Shown one piece after another: positions 7,642-15,442 of a DNA stretch of 15,935 bases. A program made the translations under genes and the position numbers. Under the pieces are notes generated by a model. That model was not told the origin of the DNA, ran no database searches, and was given only the letters and a program-made list of their open reading frames with translations. Source of the stretch: Sanchytrium tribonematis (taxonomy: Eukaryota; Sanchytriomycota; Sanchytriomycetes; Sanchytriales; Sanchytriaceae); assembly GCA_018985235.1 (NCBI GenBank), contig JADGIG010000141.1, positions 1 through 15,935 on the forward strand. Reading direction: 5' to 3'. Every line of letters begins with the position of its first letter. Within the stretch, counting starts at the first letter, position 1.

Positions 7642-9727
7642 ATGCCACAAAAATCAATTCTTTCCAAAGCAACAACTCTCAGCACTATTAATTCATTTCT
7701 GACGCGACACAAAGTCAGCAAAGTAGAGGTGAATCAACTGGCATTTATTAAAAGTCCAATCATCATTAAAGCCTTAGATGACACCCTAAGTCAATTTTTA
7801 GAATATCAGACTTCTACTAAAAGTAAAATATCATCTATAAATAGCGAAAAGAAGAAAATTGGAGAAATTAGAAATAATCTGAAGGAATTTTTCAGAACTG
7901 AAGAAACATATTGCAGGAAACTTGATACGCTGGCAAGTACCATTAAAAAATGCATTGAGCCATATTATACTGATATTAGCTCCACATTGGAGCCTGACAG
8001 AGTTCAAAAATGTCATTTTGTCGATGATATAGACAGCAATATCAAAATTCACTTAAACTCCTGGCACAGCATTTTAAAAAGCATCACTTACATTCGCGAC
8101 AGTCACCTGGATCAATTATCAAAGCATGAAATTAATGTTTATAGTTTAGAAGATGTTGCAAGTAACTTTATGTCAAGAGAACTGACAGAAGCTTACAAAA
8201 AGTTTTTCAATTTGAGCTTAGGAAAAAGAGATATGTTTTTGCCACAACTCTTGAAAACTCTTGAAAATTCAAATGTAAATTCAATGGTGTTTGACGAACT
8301 AATGAGTGAACCGCAGCAGAGAATTATGAGATACCCATTAATGATCAAGACAATGCTGTCAGTCGCTAGTGAAGAAGAAAGTTTTGTATTAGAGAATCTA
8401 TTGGAAAAGATTAAGATACATGTGTTAGCAATCGAATCTTACTTTTCAAGAACAAATGAGATTGCAGAATATTTGTCTCTCATGAAAATTATTGAGGGCA
8501 TTCCAGTCTCCGCACAAAATGCAGGAGATGAAGTGTTGGGTATATTTCCTGTTTTTAAGGTTCCATTTGAAAACGGGAAACTCGGGGTTGCACTTGATGA
8601 TTATAAAACCACTCACACAATATTAATCCTAAAATCTGGTTTAATTTTATTAGACTACAGAATTAAGACTACTTATATTGAAAATGTTCAAGATGGTGTT
8701 GCTATTCTAAAGAAAAAGAGAAAGATTAAAGCCGTGGGTTATGTAAAATTTAACCAGGCTGATGCGAAATTTAATGCAGAGTACAGGCTACTTTGTCTAT
8801 CTGCTTATGGTGAGCCAATTGAAGAGTATTTTCAATTTCAGCCCAATTACACATCTGAATTTATGGAACTTCAAAAAGGATTTTTTAACGAAGTGAGACA
8901 CAAGCACTCTGCTCATGGAATAGATTATTTGGAAAACATTTACACTTGTTACACTTCAGATCCAACCGCTCTTTCAGATATAAGATTTTTGAGGGAGAAT
9001 GAAGAGCCCAACGTCAATGATGTTATAATAATTAAAAGAAATGGCGGAAATTTTGATATTTTTAAGAAAGATAATTATGCTGGGTGTAAAACGGGCAATT
9101 TGTCTAGACGTAATTTTATCTCATACAGTAGTAGAAGTTCTAAGGGCAAACAGGAAAATAGCGAATTCGAATGTCGATGATAAAAATTCCATTCCCACAT
9201 TGCATAGAAGATTTTCTTTGTTAACAACCGCTCCAAAAAGCTTTAAAAAAGTCCGACATCAAATTCCAGAATTTTTAGAATTTGATATTCAAACTCCCGA
9301 AATAATACGACTCTTTGATCTGATTAAAACGGAACTTGAACTAAAAAATATTGTCAAGGATGATAACATAACAAGTCTTGGTCCATTCGATAAAGACAAA
9401 ATAATACAAGCTACAATGAGAATGAAAAGTATTAAAAACACCAAGTTACTGACATTCCAGGGCCTCTTCAAAGGATTAGGACTTTTAGACGTAATTCAAG
9501 GTGCAAAAATATACGTATCTGAAAATCCCCATTTAATCATCAGGTCGGATAATCCTAATTTCTCTAAATTTGTACAATGCTCGCGAGAATTGTGGCATTT
9601 ACTACCAAGTGATTATTTTAAAGAATGGGTCACAGAATTTTGGAGGTTAGAATTTGAAGAAATCAAAGAAGTCATGAAAAAAGATCCAAGTAGCTTAATG
9701 CGACTGGATAGCCGTTATGTTAACTAA
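7642..9727 (+). CDS. RhoGEF with DH and PH domains, 688 aa
   Basis: Guanine nucleotide exchange factor for Rho-family GTPases. Exon 1 is 7642..9109 and exon 2 is 9129..9727, joined over a 19-nt intron. The DH domain spans about residues 74-290: it opens with the EFFRTEETYCRKL helix and contains the diagnostic block PQQRIMRYPLMIK (224-236). A PH-like domain follows at about 294-415. The basic linker holds the intron at codon 490. The C-terminal 200 residues are helical, with blocks such as TFQGLFKGLGLLDVI and CSRELWHLLPSDYFKEWV, and belong to no family I recognise; a divergent second module is possible. Unspliced, translation would end at a TGA at 9178 and lose this C-terminus. The stop at 9725 is 31 bp before the proposed start of the next gene. 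Confidence 0.85.
9110..9128 (+). other. 19-nt spliceosomal intron in RhoGEF gene (phase 1)
   Basis: The intron is GTAATTTTATCTCATACAG. Exons join as AGA-C/TA-GTA-GAA-GTT, moving the reading frame into a downstream frame open for 599 nt. The acceptor is followed by TAGTAG, giving tandem acceptors at 19, 22 and 25 nt that all keep the same frame; 19 nt is preferred by analogy with the other two introns. The end TCTCATACAG contains the branch-like CTCAT. Confidence 0.85.
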
Positions 9728-9740
9728 TATTATGATTTCC

Positions 9741-9746
9741 AATAAA
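9741..9746 (+). terminator. AATAAA poly(A) signal for RhoGEF gene
   Basis: AATAAA 14 nt after the RhoGEF stop and 13 nt before the ATG at 9759. Its position argues that the next coding region starts at 9759 rather than at the ATGs at 9717 or 9732. Confidence 0.5.
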
Positions 9747-9758
9747 CTTTTTTGTAAC

Positions 9759-11102
9759 ATGTCAAGTCCCAAAGAAGAATTTTTTGACGCTAAATCCGAA
9801 ATTAGTGAGCCATTGTCACCCATAATACTCTCACCCACGAAAGAGGATACTACACAAAAGACAGCAAGCCCTATAAAATCTGCTTCCCAAGCCAATAGCA
9901 TAGATGTTTCGCCACTAAATAGTAAAGCAAATTCGAATTCAAGTTTGTCTCCGAAATTAGAAAATTCCTCCAAAGATAAAAGTCCTACTCTACCCAGAAT
10001 TGATGGAGCAATTAAGGGAGATATAATTCAAGAGGAGGATGGTCAAACTATTCAATTTCAAAATGAACCTCAAGAAGAACCAGAAGAGATCCCGGAACTT
10101 CCAAATGATACTAATGATGATTTGGCAAAAGAGTTCGCTTCTCTGATGGAACAACGGGAGCTGGAAAATACCCAAGACGAAGATGAAGATGATTTGTTTA
10201 AAGGTGAGAAGTTAGAAATGGACCAAGAGAATGTACAAATTGCCCCAATATCATTCGGTCTTAAATTAAAGCAATCTACTCCGCAACCAATTGTTCAGGC
10301 CATAACTTCCGTTGATGATGACGATGAATTTGATGACTTTGAGACATTCTCGACAACTGTAGTTGAACCAAACGAAATCAACAAAATTGAAGAGTCGCCA
10401 CCAGAACCTGTAAAAGTAGAGGAATTAAAAACATTAGAAAATTCAGAAGATCTTGATTTCATAAATACATTTTTGGAGAAACAAAATTTAGGAATTGATA
10501 AATTGGTCGAGTTTTTTATTGACAGTTTGCCATTCGATATAGATAGTAAAACATTCGAAGACCATTACAGTGAGATAGGGGACATTGTGGATTATAGCAC
10601 ACCATATGGCAAAAGACTATATTTCGAACCTACGGAATATGTGAAAGAAATTAAGGAATATCAGAAAATGAGCAACATATTTGAAAAATCACATGTTCCT
10701 AGTGACCAAAAACCGTTTGTTTGGCAAAAGTCTAACTTTAGGCGAAAATTGCTTCAAATCTCAGGAATACCCTTAAATTTGGATGAATTTTATACTTCGA
10801 CTTCAAAAAGGAAATTTGGCCCTTTGTCCCAAAATGAGGTTGCATTAATAGAGCAAGTCATTCAGTTCACCGAATCACTGGACGAAAAGCAATTGAAGGA
10901 CAAAAAACTGGAAGAACTTGGAACCATTCACCTAGATGTTGAAAAGGCTCTAGGTCGAGTGCTAGATGCCAACTCGTGGTACAAAGAACAGATTTCTAAA
11001 TTGAATTCAGTAATTGAAGCTGCGAACCAAGAGATTAAAGATGCACTTCAGGAAGCTCAATCAAAGAAAAAACAATCCGCGAAGAAAAGGTATTTTTATT
11101 AG
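9759..11102 (+). CDS. Putative Laa2/aftiphilin-like AP-1 accessory protein, 447 aa
   Basis: Tentatively an accessory factor of AP-1 clathrin coats. The first 180 residues are disordered, with many SP/TP sites (SPI, SPT, SPL, SPK), so phosphorylation by proline-directed kinases is plausible. An acidic motif DDDDEFDDFETF (186-197) matches the DFxxF type bound by the AP-1 gamma-ear, as in aftiphilin and yeast Laa2. Residues 315-343 form a conserved-looking block with WQKSNFRRKLLQISGIPLNL, which I associate with the fungal Laa2 (DUF5102) family, from memory. The C-terminal 80 residues form a coiled coil with a basic tail. Two upstream in-frame ATGs (9717, 9732) exist; the first overlaps the RhoGEF stop. 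It converges on RPB9 with 19 bp between stops. Gene reality is firm; family is moderate. Confidence 0.55.
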   Translation: MSSPKEEFFDAKSEISEPLSPIILSPTKEDTTQKTASPIKSASQANSIDVSPLNSKANSNSSLSPKLENSSKDKSPTLPRIDGAIKGDIIQEEDGQTIQFQNEPQEEPEEIPELPNDTNDDLAKEFASLMEQRELENTQDEDEDDLFKGEKLEMDQENVQIAPISFGLKLKQSTPQPIVQAITSVDDDDEFDDFETFSTTVVEPNEINKIEESPPEPVKVEELKTLENSEDLDFINTFLEKQNLGIDKLVEFFIDSLPFDIDSKTFEDHYSEIGDIVDYSTPYGKRLYFEPTEYVKEIKEYQKMSNIFEKSHVPSDQKPFVWQKSNFRRKLLQISGIPLNLDEFYTSTSKRKFGPLSQNEVALIEQVIQFTESLDEKQLKDKKLEELGTIHLDVEKALGRVLDANSWYKEQISKLNSVIEAANQEIKDALQEAQSKKKQSAKKRYFY

Positions 11103-11117
11103 TTGTGATAGCTGATT

Positions 11118-11123
11118 TTTATT
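11118..11123 (-). terminator. AATAAA poly(A) signal overlapping the RPB9 stop
   Basis: On the minus strand the gene ends TTG-TAA-TAAA, so the hexamer AATAAA begins inside the stop codon. The convergent Laa2-like gene has no AATAAA near its own stop. Confidence 0.6.
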
Positions 11124-11538
11124 ACAAACCTAGATCCTCGTAATCCTCCTCTGCAATTGTCTGATTTTCTTTTTGCTTCATAAATCTTTGATAATCCTCT
11201 TCACTGTATTGTGATTTACATTGGCAACAAACAAAAGTCAATCTTAGATCTGCATTTCTTGAGGTGCTTCTGTTAGAAAAGTAAATAGCATCGGTTCCTT
11301 CACAGTCAGGACACCCTTTAGAGATTCGAGGTAGAGTACAATCGTAGATAATATCGTCATTTAATTTCAAACCGCTTTTTAATTCATCTCTTGTCAATTC
11401 ATTTCGATATATTAACGTATTGTCAGCAATTGTCACAAAATCACAATTCTTGCATTTCATGTTTAAAGTTTTCGACTCCCTGTCTTCTTCAGGATATAGC
11501 AAATTTCCGCATTCGCGGCAAAAACTCAAAGAACCCAT
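11122..11538 (-). CDS. RPB9: RNA polymerase II subunit Rpb9, 138 aa
   Basis: Small zinc-ribbon subunit of RNA polymerase II, involved in start-site selection, elongation and fidelity. The N-terminal ribbon uses C7, C10, C29 and C32 (FCRECGNLLYP and MKCKNC). The linker carries DCTLPR, the counterpart of the yeast DPTLPR segment. The C-terminal TFIIS-like ribbon uses C76, C79, C104 and C107 (CPDC and CCQC). Spacing agrees with Rpb9 rather than Rpa12 or Rpc11, which have a DE-containing catalytic hairpin; none is seen here. It has an acidic C-terminal extension (EEDYEDLGL) past the second ribbon. The start is the first ATG, 43 bp from the stop of the upstream gene on the same strand. Confidence 0.95.
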   Translation of the reverse strand: MGSLSFCRECGNLLYPEEDRESKTLNMKCKNCDFVTIADNTLIYRNELTRDELKSGLKLNDDIIYDCTLPRISKGCPDCEGTDAIYFSNRSTSRNADLRLTFVCCQCKSQYSEEDYQRFMKQKENQTIAEEDYEDLGL

Positions 11539-11577
11539 TTGTGTTTGAGATTACTCCGGAAATTCACAGAAAAGATC

Positions 11578-11583
11578 TTTATT
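11578..11583 (-). terminator. AATAAA poly(A) signal overlapping the stop of the 414-aa protein gene
   Basis: The minus strand reads TTA-TAA-TAAA at the end of the gene, the same geometry as RPB9 and MPP-beta, with AATAAA starting in the stop codon. RPB9 starts 43 bp after this stop. Confidence 0.6.
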
Positions 11584-12845
11584 ATAAATAATCTTCATTT
11601 AAAGTTTCCAACAGCGTGGAAACAGTGTCTTTTAAAGCAAGCATACAATTTCTTCTTTGGCGGTTAATCTCCTGACCATTAAGAATATTAAGTAATTTTC
11701 CTTCATTCTTAGGCAAGATCTGCTTGAGCAAATTTTGCTTGACTAATTGTGATTTATCTTTTAGGTATTGATTAACCTCTTTCATCTCTTTCTCTTTAGA
11801 ATCAAAGAAAGAAGATAACGCATCTACTAATTCACCCTTCACGTCATCAAACCCACATGCGTCCGATATACCAGAGTCAGATGTACTACTGTCAACTGAT
11901 GATAGTGATGAACCATACCCTTTATCAATTTGGTGTGCAGGTAAAGTCAGTTTATCGCTCAAATTATAATTGTCTGATCCTATCTCCAATTTTTTTTGAA
12001 ATAGCCCATGGCTATGAATTTTCTTATTACTTCCATTTGGAGCCGGGTCTTTCTTGTCTGCTATTATCGTCTCATCGTGCTCAAGAAAAGCAGATGGTAC
12101 TAGAGTCTCTCGATTACTTCTTCGCTTTTTCGAAATGATCGAATTTGAGGCTTTTCTTTTTTTAGATTTCCCTTTTTTAGGAGTTACCGCTTTCTTAATC
12201 TGTTCAAACTCTTTCTCTGCAACGATTGAGACGCTAGTTATCGACTATGTCAGCAAGATTTACCAATTTCTTTTGATTAATCCATTTCTTCATTTTATTC
12301 ATTGAGGTATTATTTTTTAACTTTAAAATAAACTTTCGAGAACCTTCATATATTGAAAGTACACATCCATCAATGTCAACCATAGTTATATTTAAAGGAT
12401 TTATCATTTTGAAGCAATTAAAATCATCAACATATGTGAGCTCTTCTTGCAGAAATGCAAATTTACCGTTTTCTAATTCTGCAGATGATTTGCTGTATAG
12501 TTGACCAAGAAACAAGGTGTAATCCATCTTGTTTTCAGAGAACAACTTCCACCACTTTGCCCCCTTAAACCCAGCATCACCTATAACTTGCTCAAACAAC
12601 ACTTTGTTTTTCTTAACACTATTGCATTTAATTTTTCGAAGCAATTTAAGAACAAACAGCTTCACTTCAAATTGTGAATTAGTAAAAACACTTCCTAAAA
12701 ACAATCCCAACTTTTTGCCTTCATAGCAACCTTTCCATAGTTCCATTTTAATAGTGTTGTCAGCGCAGCAATCTAGCAATTTTGAAGATTCCTTACTGCA
12801 GAACTTTTCACAAATTTTGACAAGGTCTTCAACTGTACCAGTCAT
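11582..12845 (-). CDS. Unrecognised nuclear protein, 414 aa; possible meiotic axis (Red1/SYCP2-like) fold
   Basis: I cannot name this gene with confidence. Exon 1 is 12845..12264 and exon 2 is 12244..11582, joined over a 19-nt intron. Residues 1-105 are helical and ARM-like. Residues about 115-194 look like a beta-rich PH-like domain (INPLNITMVDIDGCVLSIYE, then KFILKLKN and a closing helix). The exon junction is followed by a basic stretch with clustered lysine/arginine (KKGKSKKRK and KKRRSNR, about 212-235), a good bipartite nuclear signal. A serine/aspartate-rich segment (SSLSSVDSSTSDSGISD) and a C-terminal helical region (about 325-414) complete it. This order resembles the axis proteins Red1 and SYCP2, but the match is by architecture only and the protein is much shorter. 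Other chromatin proteins with PH-like domains are possible. It diverges from the Tubby-like gene over 136 bp. Confidence 0.75.
12245..12263 (-). other. 19-nt spliceosomal intron in the 414-aa protein gene (phase 0)
   Basis: On the minus strand the intron is GTAAATCTTGCTGACATAG. The exon before it ends AAG-AAA-TTG and the next begins TCG-ATA-ACT. If retained, translation stops nine codons later at a TAG. Removal opens a frame that runs for 221 codons to the TAA at 11582 and has no ATG of its own near its start. The branch-like CTGAC sits directly before ATAG. Confidence 0.85.
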
Positions 12846-12981
12846 TTGTTTCGAATATTTCTTGGCAATTTATTCCTTTCCTCAAATTTTCTGCTTTTCC
12901 TCAAACCAGCGCAGAGAAGATCTTGTTATATTTGTGTGGTGTCGAGTAGTCATTGATCGAATCGGTTGAGACACGTGATCT
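12846..12981. promoter_or_regulatory. 136-bp divergent intergenic region, the largest in the window
   Basis: Separates the 414-aa protein gene from the Tubby-like gene. It holds no ATG on the plus strand. I see a pyrimidine-rich run (about 12865-12902) and no clear TATA box. I found no tRNA or other RNA gene in it. Confidence 0.4.
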
Positions 12982-13536
12982 ATGGCTCTTTATTTAAGGC
13001 TTTTCAAGCTCTCCGGATCTATGAATAATCCAACTTGCTTTATTGGAAAAGCTTTACCTTACTAAATCAAATTTCAATTCGATAGACCCAATTTGCACAA
13101 GAAATTTTCGCAAGTATATGCAAATGAATTGGAAATAATATTGCAAATAAGTAATACCGACTCAGGAATTGATATCTCTCACAAGAAGGAAGTAGGAAAT
13201 ATCCGTCGATCACCGCGTTGGGGTAAAAATTATGCCATTTACGAAAATGAACAAAACTTAATTGGAGAGTTGCTTGCTAAATATTCATTAAGAGACACGT
13301 ATGAAGGGTTTTTCTTAAGCAAAAGCGGAGACACTATAAAAATTTCGGTAAAACTGGACATGCTTAATCATTCTGCTCGAATTTATCTCGGTTCTGCTAA
13401 AAATGGAAAAATGATTGCAAATATGACAAAAAATTGTAAAAATTTGCACGATCTAGAAATCGAACCTCATGTCGACATTTTTATGATGTGTTGTTTAGGA
13501 CTCATTATTCAAGATATTCAATTTACTTGCCTGTAA
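12982..13536 (+). CDS. Tubby-C2/LURP-like protein with an in-frame stop near the 5' end
   Basis: The open frame from 13066 to the TAA at 13534 resembles the Tubby C-terminal/LURP-one/scramblase beta-barrel superfamily. It has paired short strands (NYAIYENEQNLIGELLAKYS, DTYEGFFLSKSGDTIKISVK, ARIYLGSAKNGKMIANMTK) and a final EPHVDIFMMCCLGLIIQDIQ, like the buried C-terminal helix of that fold. No ATG opens this frame until the middle of the domain. Upstream in the same frame, an ATG at 12982 starts 27 codons (with RLFKLSGS, as in LURP proteins) that end in TAA at 13063..13065. No GT donor lies between 12976 and 13113, so a GT-AG intron cannot remove the stop. Possibilities are a nonsense mutation, a sequence error, an unusual intron or a non-ATG start. 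The 3' end overlaps the SWEET coding end by 19 bp. Confidence 0.5.
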
Positions 13537-14111
13537 TCCTTATAAGGCCCTCTATAAATTAGATACACTAACAATTGAATGCAGGAAAGAATCAAACCTA
13601 TCATATTGGGCACTATTACGAACGAGTCGCTTAATTCATATCCAACTAACATCCAAGACAACGATACAAACGTGCCTAGTACAATTCTTTTGTAATTTAA
13701 TAAACTATTGTTTTTAGTGGCAATCACCTTTTTCAAATGACCCAGTGGACTACCAAACATGAAAATTGTCAACGTGCAAGCCAATAATCCACAGTAATAC
13801 AAAGCAACAGGGTATAGTTGAAATTTCAAGTAAAGTAGTACCATTATTATGACAATTAATGAATTTCGAAAATGGTTGCTATTTGTTCTTGACCTTGAAG
13901 ATAATTTGTATATTCCGAATAAGCTGCAAAGCACTCCTACTAAATTTACGATTATCATAGAAAATGAAAAGTTTAAGACGCCATACTTTAACCAAATAAT
14001 ACAATTTGCGAATGTCGAAATGGTTGGCCATAAATCGAAATGTTTTAAATTTAATCCGAAAAATGAAATGGTTAAAACAGTAGCAGCCAAGTCGTAAAAC
14101 ATGGAGAACAT
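13518..14111 (-). CDS. SWEET/MtN3-saliva sugar transporter, 197 aa
   Basis: Bidirectional sugar uniporter of the plasma or internal membrane. Seven hydrophobic segments are visible, arranged as two three-helix MtN3 repeats around a linker helix. Repeat 1 includes STFANCIIWLKYGVL (32-46) and IIVNLVG (53-59). Repeat 2 includes GSPLGHLKKVI (120-130), VSLSWMLVGYEL (149-160) and VIVPNMIGLILSCIQLLVYL (165-184). N56, N169 and W153 correspond to residues lining the sugar pocket in plant SWEETs. The loop after the first segment is shorter than usual and the PTF-type motif there is missing, so helix 1 may be atypical. ATG at 14111 lies just 3 nt after the MPP-beta stop. The 3' end overlaps the Tubby-like gene. 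Confidence 0.9.
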   Translation of the reverse strand: MFSMFYDLAATVLTISFFGLNLKHFDLWPTISTFANCIIWLKYGVLNFSFSMIIVNLVGVLCSLFGIYKLSSRSRTNSNHFRNSLIVIIMVLLYLKFQLYPVALYYCGLLACTLTIFMFGSPLGHLKKVIATKNNSLLNYKRIVLGTFVSLSWMLVGYELSDSFVIVPNMIGLILSCIQLLVYLIYRGPYKDYRQVN

Positions 14112-14116
14112 TTATT
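14111..14116 (-). terminator. AATAAA overlapping both the MPP-beta stop and the SWEET start
   Basis: The minus strand reads TAT-TAA-TAA-ATG: the stop of MPP-beta, an AATAAA hexamer and the ATG of SWEET share a ten-base stretch. If the hexamer is used, cleavage falls within the SWEET coding region. Confidence 0.55.
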
Positions 14117-15434
14117 AATATCGAAGTAAATTCATTGCACTTCGCACTCTGTTGTAATCTGACATTAATTCCAAAGGCCCAATTCCGACTAAAGCAACAT
14201 CTTTATCATAGACATATTTCGAAATCGTTTTAGATAATTCATCAGCAGATACATTGTCAATTTTAATTTGTAAAGTAACAGGGTCAGTGTAATTTTCAAA
14301 GCATGTCAATTGTCTACCGAGGTCTTCCATCAGCAAAGCATTCCCATCTTGGTTTTTTGCAAGAAGATATTTAGTTGCTTCTTTTGCTTTCTTGAGTTGA
14401 GCATCTGTGATAGACAAGGAATATTTCAACATTTCTTTTTGAGCGAAATTGATGACTTGATCGAGATAATCTTTGGCTTCAGACTGTATGTAATACCCAA
14501 ATAAACCACTTTTTGCATACGTGGCGTAAAATCCCATGTAAGAATTTGCAATATTATATTTGGAGTACTGCTGAGATAAAGGAGAAGAAAGTTTTGAGGC
14601 GGCGCCAAGAGATCTATCCCATTGACCCAAAAGAGAGCTCGCAATCAACATCGGAATATAATCGGGACTATTGTGGCTCGGGCCTTCGACTGCCAAAGCC
14701 AAGTGTGCAATTTTCATATCATCGTGTCTAAATCTTCCATCACTACCAATAAATTTGGCGGAAGGTACAGCATGCGTTTCTGCTTCTGGTAATTTCAGAT
14801 ATTTAGAAACCCATTCGGCAACTTTTGAATGTTCAACATCGCCTACGACAGTTACAACAGCATTATCTTGCGAATAATGTTCTTGATGAAAATCTCTTAA
14901 TTTATCCTGGGACATTTGTTCAACAACTTCCGCTTGACCTAGAATTGTATATCCTAAGGTGTGGCCATTGTAAGCAATTGAATGAAGATGGTCGAAAGCG
15001 GTTTCCATTTGGTCCTTGGCAATTTCTTCCATCTCTCTTTTAATAACACTTTTTTCGTTTTCAATGGCATTCTTTTCCAAAGCAGGAATGCTGACCATCT
15101 CCGCTAAGTGCTGAAAAGCTTTCTCGGACTTTGAAGCCAAGGCATGGGCAGAATAGCAAGTTTGTTCTCTAGTTGTGAAAGCTGCGAAAGGAACACCATT
15201 GTGCTCCGCGAACTTTTCTAATTCTGCCTGTGAAGTTTTCTGGGTGCCCTTGAATAACAAGTGTTCCAAAAAATGAGCTGTACCATTATTATCTAAGTTT
15301 TCAAAAGCCGATCCAGTTTTGAACCAGACTCCAAGAGAAGTAGTTGGCGTAGGCACTTTAATTGTAGCAACTTTAATTTTACCAACTTGAGATATGTCTG
15401 GATTGATGGAAAATTTGCGAATACTTCGTAACAT
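14115..15434 (-). CDS. MAS1: Mitochondrial processing peptidase beta subunit, 439 aa
   Basis: Catalytic subunit of the matrix protease that removes presequences from imported proteins; works as a dimer with MPP-alpha. The inverted zinc motif HFLEH (H54, E57, H58) is intact and followed 76 residues after H58 by E134 in VIKRE, the third zinc ligand. The N-terminus is short and basic (MLRSIRKFSI), a plausible presequence. Family landmarks include GVWFKTGSAFE, NGTAHFLEHLLFKGT, REQTCYSAHAL and YYSQDNAVVTVVGDV-like sequence. The C-terminal half keeps the second M16 domain. Length is close to yeast Mas1 (462 aa). This subunit rather than core protein 1 of complex III is indicated by the intact zinc site. 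An upstream coiled-coil gene ends 8 bp before its ATG, and SWEET starts 3 nt after its stop. Confidence 0.95.
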   Translation of the reverse strand: MLRSIRKFSINPDISQVGKIKVATIKVPTPTTSLGVWFKTGSAFENLDNNGTAHFLEHLLFKGTQKTSQAELEKFAEHNGVPFAAFTTREQTCYSAHALASKSEKAFQHLAEMVSIPALEKNAIENEKSVIKREMEEIAKDQMETAFDHLHSIAYNGHTLGYTILGQAEVVEQMSQDKLRDFHQEHYSQDNAVVTVVGDVEHSKVAEWVSKYLKLPEAETHAVPSAKFIGSDGRFRHDDMKIAHLALAVEGPSHNSPDYIPMLIASSLLGQWDRSLGAASKLSSPLSQQYSKYNIANSYMGFYATYAKSGLFGYYIQSEAKDYLDQVINFAQKEMLKYSLSITDAQLKKAKEATKYLLAKNQDGNALLMEDLGRQLTCFENYTDPVTLQIKIDNVSADELSKTISKYVYDKDVALVGIGPLELMSDYNRVRSAMNLLRY

Positions 15435-15442
15435 ACGTTATT

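Noticed and set aside
9717-9758. Upstream ATGs at 9717 and 9732 as start of the Laa2-like gene
   Set aside because: The first overlaps the RhoGEF stop and both would place the RhoGEF AATAAA inside the coding region; 9759 is simpler, though not proven.
12900-13000. Possible tRNA gene around a TCGAATC sequence
   Set aside because: No acceptor stem, anticodon arm or B-box of proper form could be built on either strand.
13051-13101. A 51-nt GC-AG intron that would remove the in-frame TAA of the Tubby-like gene
   Set aside because: The donor GCTTTA has no similarity to known GC donors or to the three introns here; chance is more likely.
13151-13165. A 15-nt GT-AG stretch (GTAATACCGACTCAG) in the Tubby-like gene as a still smaller intron
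   Set aside because: It is in frame, breaks nothing if kept, and lacks the 19-nt length and YTSAYAYAG ending of the others.
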